Assembly (NCBI GenBank): GCA_937888775.1
Contig: CALAQT010000044.1
Span: 1-29,225, forward strand
Direction of reading: 5' to 3'
Origin: an uncultured Actinomycetes bacterium
GTDB taxonomy: Bacteria > Actinomycetota > Thermoleophilia > Solirubrobacterales > Solirubrobacteraceae
Length of the DNA: 29,225 nucleotides
Part shown: piece after piece, positions 8,103-15,385 of the stretch
How the letters are laid out: every line of letters starts with the position of its first letter
Numbering within the stretch: the first letter of the stretch is position 1
Translations under genes and position numbers: made by a program
The notes under the pieces: generated by a model
What the model was told of the DNA's origin: nothing
The model's input: the letters and a program-made list of their open reading frames with translations, nothing else
The model's database searches: none

Positions 8103-8268
8103 GCGTGAAGCGCACAGCTTTCGATCGCCACCGAGAGCCGAATCAGGGACGTCGACCACCTCAACCGCCGCCGACGACGATCACGATGCCTCTGCTAGCG
8201 GACGCGCGCGCAGGGGCTATCAGCGATGTGCGGCAACGTGGGGTCTGCTTGGGACAGGCGCTGCGGTC

Positions 8269-9861
8269 TTACGGCCCAGCGCGCATCGCCGCGCCGGCGT
8301 TGAGCGGGCCGAGCCCATCGCGCGGCGAAGCCGCGCTCGTCTCACTGGATCGTGCAGCTGCCTGATGCAGTGCTTCGCCGACGAGCTCGACCTGTTCACG
8401 GGCTTTGCGTAGCGTCAGGCCGCGCAGCGAGGCGGGGCGCTCTGCAGGGCACTTCGCGCGCTCCAGAACACGCTCGGTGGGAGCGGATCCGCGGCGATGG
8501 GGGCTGATCCTGAACGCGGGGATGTTGGTGTTTGCGTAGCGGCCGCGGATGCTCCACTTCGGGGCGCGGTTGTAGCGCTGGTCGGCGGCGTAGAGCTGGT
8601 TCAGCGCGGCGCGGACGCTCCCGGCCGCCCGGTGCTGGCGACCGCGCAGGCCGAGGGTGTAGCGAAGCGGTGCGGCGAGGTAGAACTCGACCGCGTCGTC
8701 GTAGCTGTCGCGGTGCGTTCCCTGCAGCCACGCGTACAGCCGCTGCCCCACGGGCCGCAGATGCGCCCAAACACGGAAGTCGACGCGCACCACCTCCCCG
8801 TGAGCGATCTGCTCGCGGACCCAGTCCGCGATGTAGATCCGGATCGTAAGCGTGTCGCCCGCCGCGTCGGCGCCGTCAGCGTCGGCCTCGGCGGTCGTGA
8901 GCGCGTCGTCGTTCGAGAGGTTGGCGAGAGCGTCCTGATACTCGTGAGCGTCAACCCACCGTCCGTCGGGGAGGCGCCGTTCAACGCACTCGACCGGGGG
9001 GCTGGGGATCCTGAGTGCGAGGTTCGGCTTGCTGCCGTCCTTTGGACGATTCACGGTCGCTGAGAGCTGGAGCTGCTCCAGCTCGGCGAGGAGGCGGTGG
9101 ATCTCGGCGATGTCATTGCCGCCGAGGCGCCGGCGCCCGGTGATCAGCTGCGCGAGCTCGCCGGCGGTCGTCTCGGCGTACGGGGACGCGGCGGGGTTGC
9201 GCGAGTGCCACAGCCCGCCGGCGGCCGCGAGGACCCCGAGATGCCCGGCGCGGAGCGTCTGCGAGCACGAAACGCTGCCGTAGATGTCCTGCCCGTCGTT
9301 GCACCCGCTGCGGTGCGTGTCCGCCGAGGTCGGCAGCCGCTTGGCCAGCGCCCGCGGCAGCTTGCCCACAAGGCCGTCGAGACGCTCGCCGCGCCGCCGC
9401 CCGTACGCGCGTTCTGAACGCGGCCGTCGGCCGCGCGGTCGGCCGTAGCCGACCCGCTCGAGGATCTCGAGCGCTTGGTCGAGCTGCTCGCGCTGGTCGC
9501 TGAACAGCTCGTGCAGCTCGCCGCGCTCCTCGTCGGTCAGGGCAGCGGGGGAGAGGCCGCCGAGACGCGCAGGGAGGAACGTCCTGGCGAGGAACCGGAC
9601 GGTGAAGTCGCCGGCCATCTGATCGACGCGCGCAGCCAGGTCAGGGGGCACGACGCCGCGATGACGGCCGCGCAACGGCAGGAACCGCGAGCGGTCCACC
9701 CCGCAGCAGCGCTTGGTCTTCTTCTCCGACCCGCACGGGCACGGGTCGTTGCGCCCCGGCGGGGTGCCAGGCGCGTCGAGGTTGATGTGGCTGAAAGCCA
9801 TCGCCAACACCGCAACAGAGCGGGGTTCGCGATGACCGTCAGCGGGAGCGGCCGGCCGCAC
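8269..9861 (-). CDS. SEC-C zinc-motif protein with replication-initiator-like C-terminal region
   Basis: 530-residue protein from a GTG at 9861; an internal ATG at 9801 (MAFSHINLD) is an alternative, and neither has a clear ribosome site. A SEC-C zinc motif, PCPCGSEKKTKRCC (Cys41, Cys43, Cys52, Cys53), lies at the N-terminus. A central region (about 95-290) is helical and Arg-rich, with a segment (AGELAQLITGRRRLGGNDIA) that could be a winged helix. An acidic Asp/Ala linker follows, then a block from about 345 to 470 with LRPVGQRLYAWLQG and APLRYTLGLRGR. That block recalls the winged-helix architecture of plasmid Rep proteins such as TrfA/RepA (inference from pattern). Its place beside parA, a repeat array and a possible antisense RNA supports a Rep role. 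It may instead be an unrelated SEC-C protein. Confidence 0.6.
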   Translation of the reverse strand: MRPAAPADGHREPRSVAVLAMAFSHINLDAPGTPPGRNDPCPCGSEKKTKRCCGVDRSRFLPLRGRHRGVVPPDLAARVDQMAGDFTVRFLARTFLPARLGGLSPAALTDEERGELHELFSDQREQLDQALEILERVGYGRPRGRRPRSERAYGRRRGERLDGLVGKLPRALAKRLPTSADTHRSGCNDGQDIYGSVSCSQTLRAGHLGVLAAAGGLWHSRNPAASPYAETTAGELAQLITGRRRLGGNDIAEIHRLLAELEQLQLSATVNRPKDGSKPNLALRIPSPPVECVERRLPDGRWVDAHEYQDALANLSNDDALTTAEADADGADAAGDTLTIRIYIADWVREQIAHGEVVRVDFRVWAHLRPVGQRLYAWLQGTHRDSYDDAVEFYLAAPLRYTLGLRGRQHRAAGSVRAALNQLYAADQRYNRAPKWSIRGRYANTNIPAFRISPHRRGSAPTERVLERAKCPAERPASLRGLTLRKAREQVELVGEALHQAAARSSETSAASPRDGLGPLNAGAAMRAGP

Positions 9862-10164
9862 AGCGGGATTCCGGTCGCGGATCCGTCCGCAAGCCGGCTA
9901 CACTGGTCGTACTGATTTTTGTGCCGCGCTGGAAGGCGCGTATGTGTTGGAAGACCGGGCCGCGAACCCGGTCTTTCTCGTTTCCGAGGGCAGCACGGTC
10001 TGGTGGGCCTCTGCTCGGGGAGACGAACTCGCAGCCGCCCGCGCTCGTCGACGGGGTGGACCGCCAGCCCGTCTGGGGCAATGCTCCAGGATGTTGTCGG
10101 CGAGCACCATCGGTGCCAGCGCCGAGATCGCCGTAGGCGCGCGCGCGACGGCCTGCGCGCGGGC
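9862..10164. other. Leader/intergenic region of the Rep-like gene
   Basis: About 300 nt upstream of the Rep-like gene with no supported ORF. It contains two tandem hairpins on the plus strand (9925-9983, separate entry) preceded by a TACACT -10-like hexamer near 9898. No ribosome site for the minus-strand gene is evident. Confidence 0.45.
9908..9983 (+). ncRNA. Possible small antisense RNA with intrinsic terminator ahead of the Rep-like gene
   Basis: Two hairpins stand in tandem. The first has a CGCGC/GCGCG stem with a 6-nt loop (9925-9940). The second has AAGACCGGG/CCCGGTCTT with a 7-nt loop (9951-9975), followed by TCTCGTTT on the plus strand only, as for a rho-independent terminator. No plus-strand gene lies upstream, so the terminator would end a short transcript opposite the leader of the minus-strand Rep-like gene. 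A TACACT hexamer near 9898 is a -10 candidate, but no good -35 is seen. Many plasmids control rep with such counter-transcribed RNAs. The 5' end given is a guess. Confidence 0.35.
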
Positions 10165-10746
10165 TCATGCGAGCGACTCCTCGAACGTTTCGTCGCCGCG
10201 CTGACCGGCGATCACGATGCAACGGTCAGCGAGCGACCACCTGACCGTGCCTCGGATCCAAGGATGGCCAGCGAACTGGCCAAAGCGGTCCCACACGGGG
10301 CCCTCGAGCGCGAGCGCCAGCTCGTCGCGACCCGTCCATCGCTCGACGTCGACGAGTTCGTCGCCCGCGAATCCACTGAGCGTGATCGTTCCCGTCGTTC
10401 CCCCGTGGCCGGCGCGACCCGAGAACGGAACGACCGCGACCGTCGCGCCGCGACGCGCGAGCTCCTCCCACACAGCCCGGCGAGCCGCCAGCTCGCGCCG
10501 CCCAGGCCGCAGCCGTGCCGTATGCGGCTGGGAAGCCTCACAACCCGAAGGCGTGTGGCACAGGTCGCCCGGCAGCGCCTTGCATGTCGGACAGCGCCGC
10601 GCCCGCCATCCGCGGGCCACGTGCAGACACGCCGCCGGCCCGCAACGGGCGTTGTATGAATACCGGTGCCTATCCCGGCAGCGCGTCCCAGGCGCCGCCC
10701 GGCACTCCGGGCACCACTCGGCCAGCCACGCGCGACGGTCGCTCAC
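10165..10746 (-). CDS. Double zinc-knuckle protein of the element, function unknown
   Basis: 193 residues from a GTG at 10746 without a clear ribosome site. The N-terminal half contains two copies of the same module: C12-x2-C15-x7-C23 ending in a His-x-Ala-Arg (about residues 42-45), then C52-x2-C55-x7-C63 ending in HTAR (75-78). The pattern C-x2-C-x-A-x-PG-x2-C ... H-x-A-R is common in small zinc-finger proteins of actinobacterial phages and integrative elements (known pattern; role unproved). The C-terminal 90 residues (TGTITLSGFAGDELVDVERW and onward) are rich in strands and unrecognised. It is the gene nearest the tRNA, the usual place for excision or regulatory genes. A 12-bp tandem repeat lies 31-55 nt upstream. 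Confidence 0.75.
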   Translation of the reverse strand: MSDRRAWLAEWCPECRAAPGTRCRDRHRYSYNARCGPAACLHVARGWRARRCPTCKALPGDLCHTPSGCEASQPHTARLRPGRRELAARRAVWEELARRGATVAVVPFSGRAGHGGTTGTITLSGFAGDELVDVERWTGRDELALALEGPVWDRFGQFAGHPWIRGTVRWSLADRCIVIAGQRGDETFEESLA

Positions 10747-10777
10747 CGCAGAACCGGCGCTCTCGGCAGCCGCTGGT

Positions 10778-10801
10778 GGTCACCGTTTTGGTCACCGTTT
10801 T
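10778..10801. promoter_or_regulatory. Tandem 12-bp repeat GGTCACCGTTTT x2
   Basis: Two perfect, directly abutting copies at 10778-10789 and 10790-10801. They lie between the zinc-knuckle gene's start and the tRNA. The position fits either an operator for that gene or arm-type binding sites for an integrase/excisionase beside the attachment site. The 12-nt period matches other repeats in the element. Confidence 0.5.
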
Positions 10802-10802
10802 T

Positions 10803-10891
10803 CTGGCGCGGCCTGACTTCCGGTGGCTTGCGGTGGCGAACGCCAGGCTCTGCGCTGCACGCAAAAGCCCTGCTGCTGGCGCGATCTGACT
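10803..10891. repeat. Imperfect 16-bp direct repeats flanking the tRNA 3' side
   Basis: CTGGCGCGGCCTGACT (10803-10818) and CTGGCGCGATCTGACT (10876-10891) match at 14 of 16 positions. They lie within 105 nt of the tRNA-Asp 3' end. Candidate recombinase arm sites. Confidence 0.35.
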
Positions 10892-10903
10892 CGCTGTGAC
10901 TTA

Positions 10904-10977
<74 letters not shown>

Positions 10978-11122
10978 CTGACGGGGAGGCTCAAGTATGA
11001 CAAGAGACCTTGATCGCCGTAGTTCGCAACTTTGCGCGCCGCTGCGGGTTTGAACCGACGTAATCGTTCTCCGTCGGGACGCGCCCAACCCGGCCGTGGA
11101 GCGTCCCGGAGATCGGCGGCGG

Positions 11123-11140
11123 GGACCCGGAATCGGGTCC
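11123..11140. terminator. Hairpin between amidase end and tRNA
   Basis: GGACCCG and CGGGTCC with a GAAT loop lie 110-130 nt beyond the amidase stop and before the tRNA on the same strand. The plus-strand side is followed by TCGTCGTGTTT; the minus-strand side has no T-run. It is a weak candidate for separating amidase and tRNA transcription. Confidence 0.3.
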
Positions 11141-11251
11141 TCGTCGTGTTTACGCCGCACATCGTGATTTCGCGGCCGCGGCGTGGTCGGCGTCGATGTC
11201 GTCGTGGCTAGTGGTGGTCCGGAATTGCTCGCGAAATCTCGAACCACGACA

Positions 11252-12706
11252 CTAGACCTGCGGTGGGATCCAGCCGCCAAAGACGCGCTCAAGCTCGATC
11301 GCGACCGCGATCGAGACGTGGTCCCGGTTCATTCCAGCGGCCACCTGGAGCCCGAGCGGAAGCCCGGTGCTCGGCGATAGTCCCAGTGGCACTTCGGTCA
11401 CCGGCACACCGGCCAGGTTGAAGACCGCACAGGAATTCAGTAGCCACGGCCGTCCCAGCGTTCGCCCGTGTTTCGGTGCCACTCGGGGATGGGCCGGATG
11501 CAGCAGGACCCCGTCGCCGATCGTTTCGGCGAGCTCGCCGACCAGCTCGTGTGCCGCGGCGAGCAGGCGTTTGCGTCCGGGTGGCTGCGAGCCCTGGGGC
11601 AGCAGCTCAGGCGCGAGCGTAATCCGTGTCGGCAGCGTGTGGGGCCCGCGGGGCGAGAGCAGGCTTCGCCAGGTTGGGCGTTTTGCCCCCGCGGCCGCGA
11701 GCAGGCTCAGGGTGGTCTGCTCAGCCTCGGCCTGCAGTGTCGCCACGAACGGCAGCCACGCATGGCGCCATGAGCGCAGCGCCACTCGGTGAAGCTGTGC
11801 CCCCGCCGCGGCCAGGGCGCCCGCGGCCCGCTCGCGCGCGTCGTGCAGCTCGCGGCTGATCGGCAGCAGCGAGCTCTCTTGGAGGATCACGACGCGCAGG
11901 CCCTGCAGCGAGACGCCGGCCGGATCGCCGGGATTGCCGTCGGGCGCCCCGTGGCCAGCGCCGCCGGAGCCGGCGAGGATCGAGAGCAGGGCGATCAGGT
12001 CCTCGGCATGCCGGGTCAACGGCCCGACGCCGAGCATCCTCCCCGCTGGACCCGGTGTGCCGGGATAAGTACCGGTATTGGGCACCAGTCCCGACGATGG
12101 CTTGTGCCCGAACACTCCGCAGAACGACGCCGGCAGCCTGATCGAGCCGGCGATGTCTGACGCCAGACCGAAGGGCGACGCGCCCGATCCGACCGCGGCT
12201 CCCTCCCCACCAGAGGACCCTCCCGCCGTGCGCGACGGGTCATAGGGATTGTTGGTCCGGCCGTAGAGCCGGTTGGAGGATTCGATCCACAGCGTCAGCT
12301 CCGATGTGTTGGTGACTCCGAGCGCGATCGCCCCGGCGTCCAGCAGCCGCTGCACGGCCGGGGCGTTCCCCGTGGCCAGGCAGTCCTTGCGCGCCACCAG
12401 GCCGGCCGATTGCGGCATGCCCCTCAGTGCGATCGACTCCTTGACCGTGAACGGGACGCCGAGCAGGGATGGCAGGACATCCTCCGGTCCGGCGGATCTG
12501 AGCAGCTCGTCGGCGAGCGTTGCCTCCTGCCGGGCGAGGTCGAAGCGGTCGGCGGCCAGGGCGTTGATGCGTGGCGCCAGTCGCTGATGGCACTCGATGT
12601 GCGTCCCCACGACCTCTGACGCCGACAGCTCGCGCGTGCGTATGGCCCGTGCCAGGGACAGCACCGAGCGCGTGGTCATGGGACCGGATTCGCCGCGCGT
12701 GTCCAT
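11252..12706 (-). CDS. Amidase-signature family hydrolase
   Basis: Amidohydrolase with a Ser-cisSer-Lys catalytic triad, cleaving a carboxamide to acid and ammonia or amine; the exact substrate is unknown. In 484 residues one sees Lys89 in PFTVKES, the Gly/Ser-rich signature AGGSSGG (Ser164/165) and the nucleophile Ser188 in SDIAGSIRLPAS. Length is normal for the family. The ATG at 12706 shares its A with the TGA of the upstream TetR gene (TGATG); a GTG one codon earlier is possible. That coupling makes a regulator-enzyme operon. GatA is unlikely, because no gatB or gatC is near and the context is catabolic. The divergent M19 dipeptidase suggests use of peptide-like or amide compounds (inference). 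Confidence 0.9.
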   Translation of the reverse strand: MDTRGESGPMTTRSVLSLARAIRTRELSASEVVGTHIECHQRLAPRINALAADRFDLARQEATLADELLRSAGPEDVLPSLLGVPFTVKESIALRGMPQSAGLVARKDCLATGNAPAVQRLLDAGAIALGVTNTSELTLWIESSNRLYGRTNNPYDPSRTAGGSSGGEGAAVGSGASPFGLASDIAGSIRLPASFCGVFGHKPSSGLVPNTGTYPGTPGPAGRMLGVGPLTRHAEDLIALLSILAGSGGAGHGAPDGNPGDPAGVSLQGLRVVILQESSLLPISRELHDARERAAGALAAAGAQLHRVALRSWRHAWLPFVATLQAEAEQTTLSLLAAAGAKRPTWRSLLSPRGPHTLPTRITLAPELLPQGSQPPGRKRLLAAAHELVGELAETIGDGVLLHPAHPRVAPKHGRTLGRPWLLNSCAVFNLAGVPVTEVPLGLSPSTGLPLGLQVAAGMNRDHVSIAVAIELERVFGGWIPPQV

Positions 12707-13359
12707 CACGATGAGAGCGGCCAGACGCGACTCATCACCGTCTCGACGAACTGCTCGTAGCGTTGAGGTGAGTAGTGCTGCGCGTCGGTCAGCACCATCC
12801 GTCCCGCCTCCTCACCGAAACTGCGGATCGCGTGCGCGGTGAGCTCCAGGTCGAGCGCGCCCACCGGCTCGGAGCGTTCCAACGCCCACCGGACAAGCGC
12901 CTCGATTCGCTCCAGCGTCCGCGCCCGGTTGGTCTCGACGTTGTGGCGCACGATCGCGGGCGTACCCTCCAACGGCAGCAGGATGATCCGCCACGTCGCC
13001 GGCCGGCTGGCGACGGCATCCAGGAAGCGCCTCACGCCCGCGGCCACGAGCTCGGCCGGATCGCGATCGCCCGGTCGGTCGGGAACGACCTGCTCCAATT
13101 GCTCTAGCGCGTAGCGCTCCTCGCGAGCGATCAGCGCCTGTAGCAGCGCGCCCAGATTCTCGAAGTGGTCGTAGATCACGGGCCGCGTCACGCCGGCGGC
13201 TCTGGCGATGGCCTCAATCGTGACGCCCTCGTAGCCGTGCGCCAGGATCACGCTGAGCGCGGCGTCGATCAGCTGTTCCCGGCGCGCGGTCGGCGCCATC
13301 CGAGGGGCGTAGGGACGACGGGCCTTACCGGCGGTGTCCGACGAGGGTCGGGGCTGCAT
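12706..13359 (-). CDS. TetR-family transcriptional regulator
   Basis: 217-residue ligand-responsive repressor. The HTH lies at about residues 28-70 (REQLIDAALSVILAHG, then VTIEAIARAAGVTRPVIYDHF), with the family-typical tyrosine and phenylalanine at the end of the recognition helix. The C-terminal helical domain is divergent, as usual for ligand binding. ATG 13359 is preferred over the upstream TTG/GTG region and ATG 13299 because it keeps a short basic N-terminal arm; no strong ribosome site supports any of them. The gene is coupled to the amidase and diverges from the M19 dipeptidase, with a palindrome between them, so it probably controls both. Confidence 0.9.
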   Translation of the reverse strand: MQPRPSSDTAGKARRPYAPRMAPTARREQLIDAALSVILAHGYEGVTIEAIARAAGVTRPVIYDHFENLGALLQALIAREERYALEQLEQVVPDRPGDRDPAELVAAGVRRFLDAVASRPATWRIILLPLEGTPAIVRHNVETNRARTLERIEALVRWALERSEPVGALDLELTAHAIRSFGEEAGRMVLTDAQHYSPQRYEQFVETVMSRVWPLSS

Positions 13360-13391
13360 CGGCGGGCAGGCTAGCACCAACCCGGCACGAG

Positions 13392-13407
13392 CCTACAGCG
13401 GTGTAGG
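13392..13407. promoter_or_regulatory. CCTACA-N4-TGTAGG palindrome, candidate TetR operator
   Basis: A perfect 6-bp inverted repeat with a GCGG spacer lies 33-48 nt upstream of the TetR start and 35-50 nt upstream of the dipeptidase GTG. TetR regulators usually bind such dyads in the divergent promoter beside their own gene. The operator role is inferred. Confidence 0.6.
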
Positions 13408-13441
13408 TTCTTGCCCGTGGCCGGCCCGCTACGGTCGAGTA

Positions 13442-14470
13442 GTGCGGCCGGTCTTCGATGGTCACAACGATGCACTGACGTGTGACGATCACGCCCTGAT
13501 CGTCACCGGGCGCCCCGACGGTCACCTGGATCTACCGCGGATGCGAGCGGGGGGAGTGAGGGGGGCGATCTTTGCCATCTTCACTCCCTCGGCGTCAGAG
13601 GTCCGGACCCCGGTCGCGCGTGACGATGGTGTGCTGGAGTTCGAGCTCGCCTCCGAGGTCTCCCATGAGCACGCCGCCGCGTTCGCCGCCGCGGCGGCGG
13701 GGCGGCTGTTGGCGCTCGAGCGCGATGGCCACATTCGCGTCGCGCGACAGATCGCCGACCTCGACTCCGCTCATGATGACAACGGGTCGCCGCTGGCGGT
13801 GATGCACCTGGAGGGCGCCGAGGCGATCGACTCGGCGCTGGAGGCGCTTGACCTCTGGTACGCGGCTGGGTTGCGTTCGCTGGGGCCGGTCTGGAGTCGC
13901 CCCAACGCTTTCGGCCACGGCGTGCCGTTCATCTCGCCCAGTACCCCGGACACCGGCCCCGGTCTAACAGCGGCCGGCGAAGCGCTCGTCCGGCGTTGCG
14001 CCGAGCTGGGGATTCTGGTCGACCTCAGCCATCTCAACGAGGCGGGCTTCTGGGATGTCGCCCGGGCCGAGCCCGGGCCGCTGGTGGCCAGCCACTCGGC
14101 GGCCCATTCTCTGTGCGCGGCCTCTCGCAACCTGACCGACGCCCAGCTCGATGCGATCGGGGCTTCGGGCGGGCTGGTGGGGATCGTGTTCGCGTGTCCG
14201 TTCCTGCGCTCGGACTTCGCTGACGATCCCGCCACGCCCCTGGAGCTGATCGCCGAGCACGCCGCCTACGTCGCCCAGCGGATCGGCGTCGCCCACGTGG
14301 CGCTCGGCTCGGACTTCGACGGGGCGACGATCCCTGCGCCGCTGGGAGACGTGGCGGGAGTCCCGCGCCTGCTTGACGCGCTGACCCAGATCGGCTTCAG
14401 CGCGCCGGAGATCGCCGCGATCGGCTGGCAGAACTGGCGCCGGGTGCTCGGGGACTGGTGGGCGAGCTGA
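13442..14470 (+). CDS. Membrane dipeptidase-type hydrolase (peptidase family M19)
   Basis: Binuclear zinc hydrolase of the renal dipeptidase family, splitting dipeptides, sometimes with a D-residue. From GTG 13442 it has 342 residues. Metal ligands are visible: His8 and Asp10 in DGHND, bridging Glu124 in VMHLEGAE, His197 in DLSH and His218 in ASHS. SRNLTD (228-233) and LGSDFDGA are the family's other conserved blocks. The frame is open further upstream, but that part overlaps the TetR gene and operator, and family members begin just before DGHND. No signal peptide or lipid anchor is present, so it should be cytoplasmic despite the family name. It diverges from the TetR-amidase pair. Confidence 0.9.
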   Translation: MRPVFDGHNDALTCDDHALIVTGRPDGHLDLPRMRAGGVRGAIFAIFTPSASEVRTPVARDDGVLEFELASEVSHEHAAAFAAAAAGRLLALERDGHIRVARQIADLDSAHDDNGSPLAVMHLEGAEAIDSALEALDLWYAAGLRSLGPVWSRPNAFGHGVPFISPSTPDTGPGLTAAGEALVRRCAELGILVDLSHLNEAGFWDVARAEPGPLVASHSAAHSLCAASRNLTDAQLDAIGASGGLVGIVFACPFLRSDFADDPATPLELIAEHAAYVAQRIGVAHVALGSDFDGATIPAPLGDVAGVPRLLDALTQIGFSAPEIAAIGWQNWRRVLGDWWAS

Positions 14471-14503
14471 TGATTTCAGCGCCGACCGGACCGCGCGCCG
14501 GGA

Positions 14504-15373
14504 TCAGTGGTGGCGCCCGCCGCGCTCTTCGCCCTCCACGACGCGCCGCAGGACCTCCTCGTCCCAGCGGTGGGTACGCAGCAGGCGGTAGCGCTCCGCG
14601 CTGATGCGCAGATAGGCCTCCGTGTTGGTTTGCTCGCCGATCAGGCCGGCCTCACGCAGCATCGCGACGACCGGCCGGTACTCGTTCTCCAGCCACAGAT
14701 AGGCCGTCTCACGGCGGTTGATCGGCTCGGCGCGGTCCTGGATCGTGCGAAAGCCCCAGGCCTCGACGTGCTCAGCGAGCTTGGCGTAATCCCAAGGGTC
14801 AGACAGCATGATCTCCCGGCGGGCGTCCTCGGGCAGTGGCACGCGCTCAGAGAACACTCGCTCGTGGCTCTTGAACGGCAGGTCGGCCAGCGTGATCGTC
14901 TGTTCGGCGCCGACTTTGGTCACGACCTCGGTCACGTTTGCGTCGATGTCGGTCCGCCCCAGCGCCCGACTGACCGACACCCGGTGGTGGCCGTCTCGCA
15001 CGAAGTAGATCTCGCCGATCCGCACCAGGTCAATCGGCGGCATGCTTTCACCGCGGCGCATCGCCGCCGCGATGTGCTCCCAGCGCGAACGGACCCGGGC
15101 CGAGGTGGGACGAAAGCTACGGTCAAACTCACGGCCGCGGTCTACAGTGCCGACGATCGCCTCGAGCTCGACCACGTGATGTCCGCCGGAATGCTCGCTG
15201 ACGAATCCGAGCGCCTGCACGACCTCCTCGTACGGGAGGATCACGCCGACGTCGTCAGGCAGACCGCGCAGCCGGGCAGCAAGCCGAGCCAGTGTGGCGC
15301 GTCGCCGCGCGCGCAGGAAATCTTGCTGCGCGTCGAACCCGGGCATTCCTGTCGAGCGCCGAGCGTTGGGCAT
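14504..15373 (-). CDS. ParB/sulfiredoxin-fold protein at the end of the sugar ABC operon
   Basis: 289 residues. The middle (about 75-145) carries the ParB N-terminal/sulfiredoxin-like fold: RPTSARVRSRWEHI, MPPIDLVRIGEIYFVRDGHHRVSVSRALG. DGHHR sits where ParB has GERR and sulfiredoxin has GCHR, the nucleotide-phosphate-binding spot. The N-terminus is an Arg/Ala-rich helix; the C-terminal 130 residues are helical and contain no ParB HTH. It is therefore probably not a chromosome-partition protein. The ATG at 15373 lies 12 nt after the ABC ATPase stop, so it is likely the last gene of the transporter operon. The ribosome site is weak. Activity is unknown; a nucleotide-dependent enzyme or regulator is the best guess. 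Confidence 0.75.
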   Translation of the reverse strand: MPNARRSTGMPGFDAQQDFLRARRRATLARLAARLRGLPDDVGVILPYEEVVQALGFVSEHSGGHHVVELEAIVGTVDRGREFDRSFRPTSARVRSRWEHIAAAMRRGESMPPIDLVRIGEIYFVRDGHHRVSVSRALGRTDIDANVTEVVTKVGAEQTITLADLPFKSHERVFSERVPLPEDARREIMLSDPWDYAKLAEHVEAWGFRTIQDRAEPINRRETAYLWLENEYRPVVAMLREAGLIGEQTNTEAYLRISAERYRLLRTHRWDEEVLRRVVEGEERGGRHH

Positions 15374-15385
15374 CGGCGCCCGAGA

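Larger units (their letters stand above)
7511..8268. other. Repeat-rich non-coding region between parA and the Rep-like gene
   Basis: 758 nt with no supported gene; overlapping frames on both strands are low-complexity. From left to right it holds the parA ribosome site, a CTAG-dense patch with 12-nt-period repeats (7590-7649), three GGCCGCCATTCCCCG repeats (7971-8074) and a perfect 11-bp inverted repeat (8078-8102). By position it is where a plasmid would carry its centromere and/or origin. Confidence 0.6.
349..10903. mobile_element. Part of an integrated plasmid-like element ending at tRNA-Asp
   Basis: Seen: between a tyrosine recombinase at the left and a tRNA-Asp gene at the right lie a ParA/RHH partition pair, a Rep-like protein, a zinc-knuckle protein, long non-coding stretches and several families of short direct repeats. 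The genes right of the tRNA are ordinary chromosomal ones. Known: tRNA 3' ends are common attachment sites for actinomycete integrative elements. Inferred: this is the tRNA-proximal part of an integrated element or captured plasmid. I found no second copy of the tRNA 3' end, no relaxase and no FtsK/TraB-type translocase in the window, so the left border is unknown. The ABC exporter inside may be cargo or host DNA. Confidence 0.42.

Noticed and set aside
14471..14503. Terminator between the convergent dipeptidase and ParB-fold genes
   Set aside because: No stable stem followed by T residues in the 33-nt gap.
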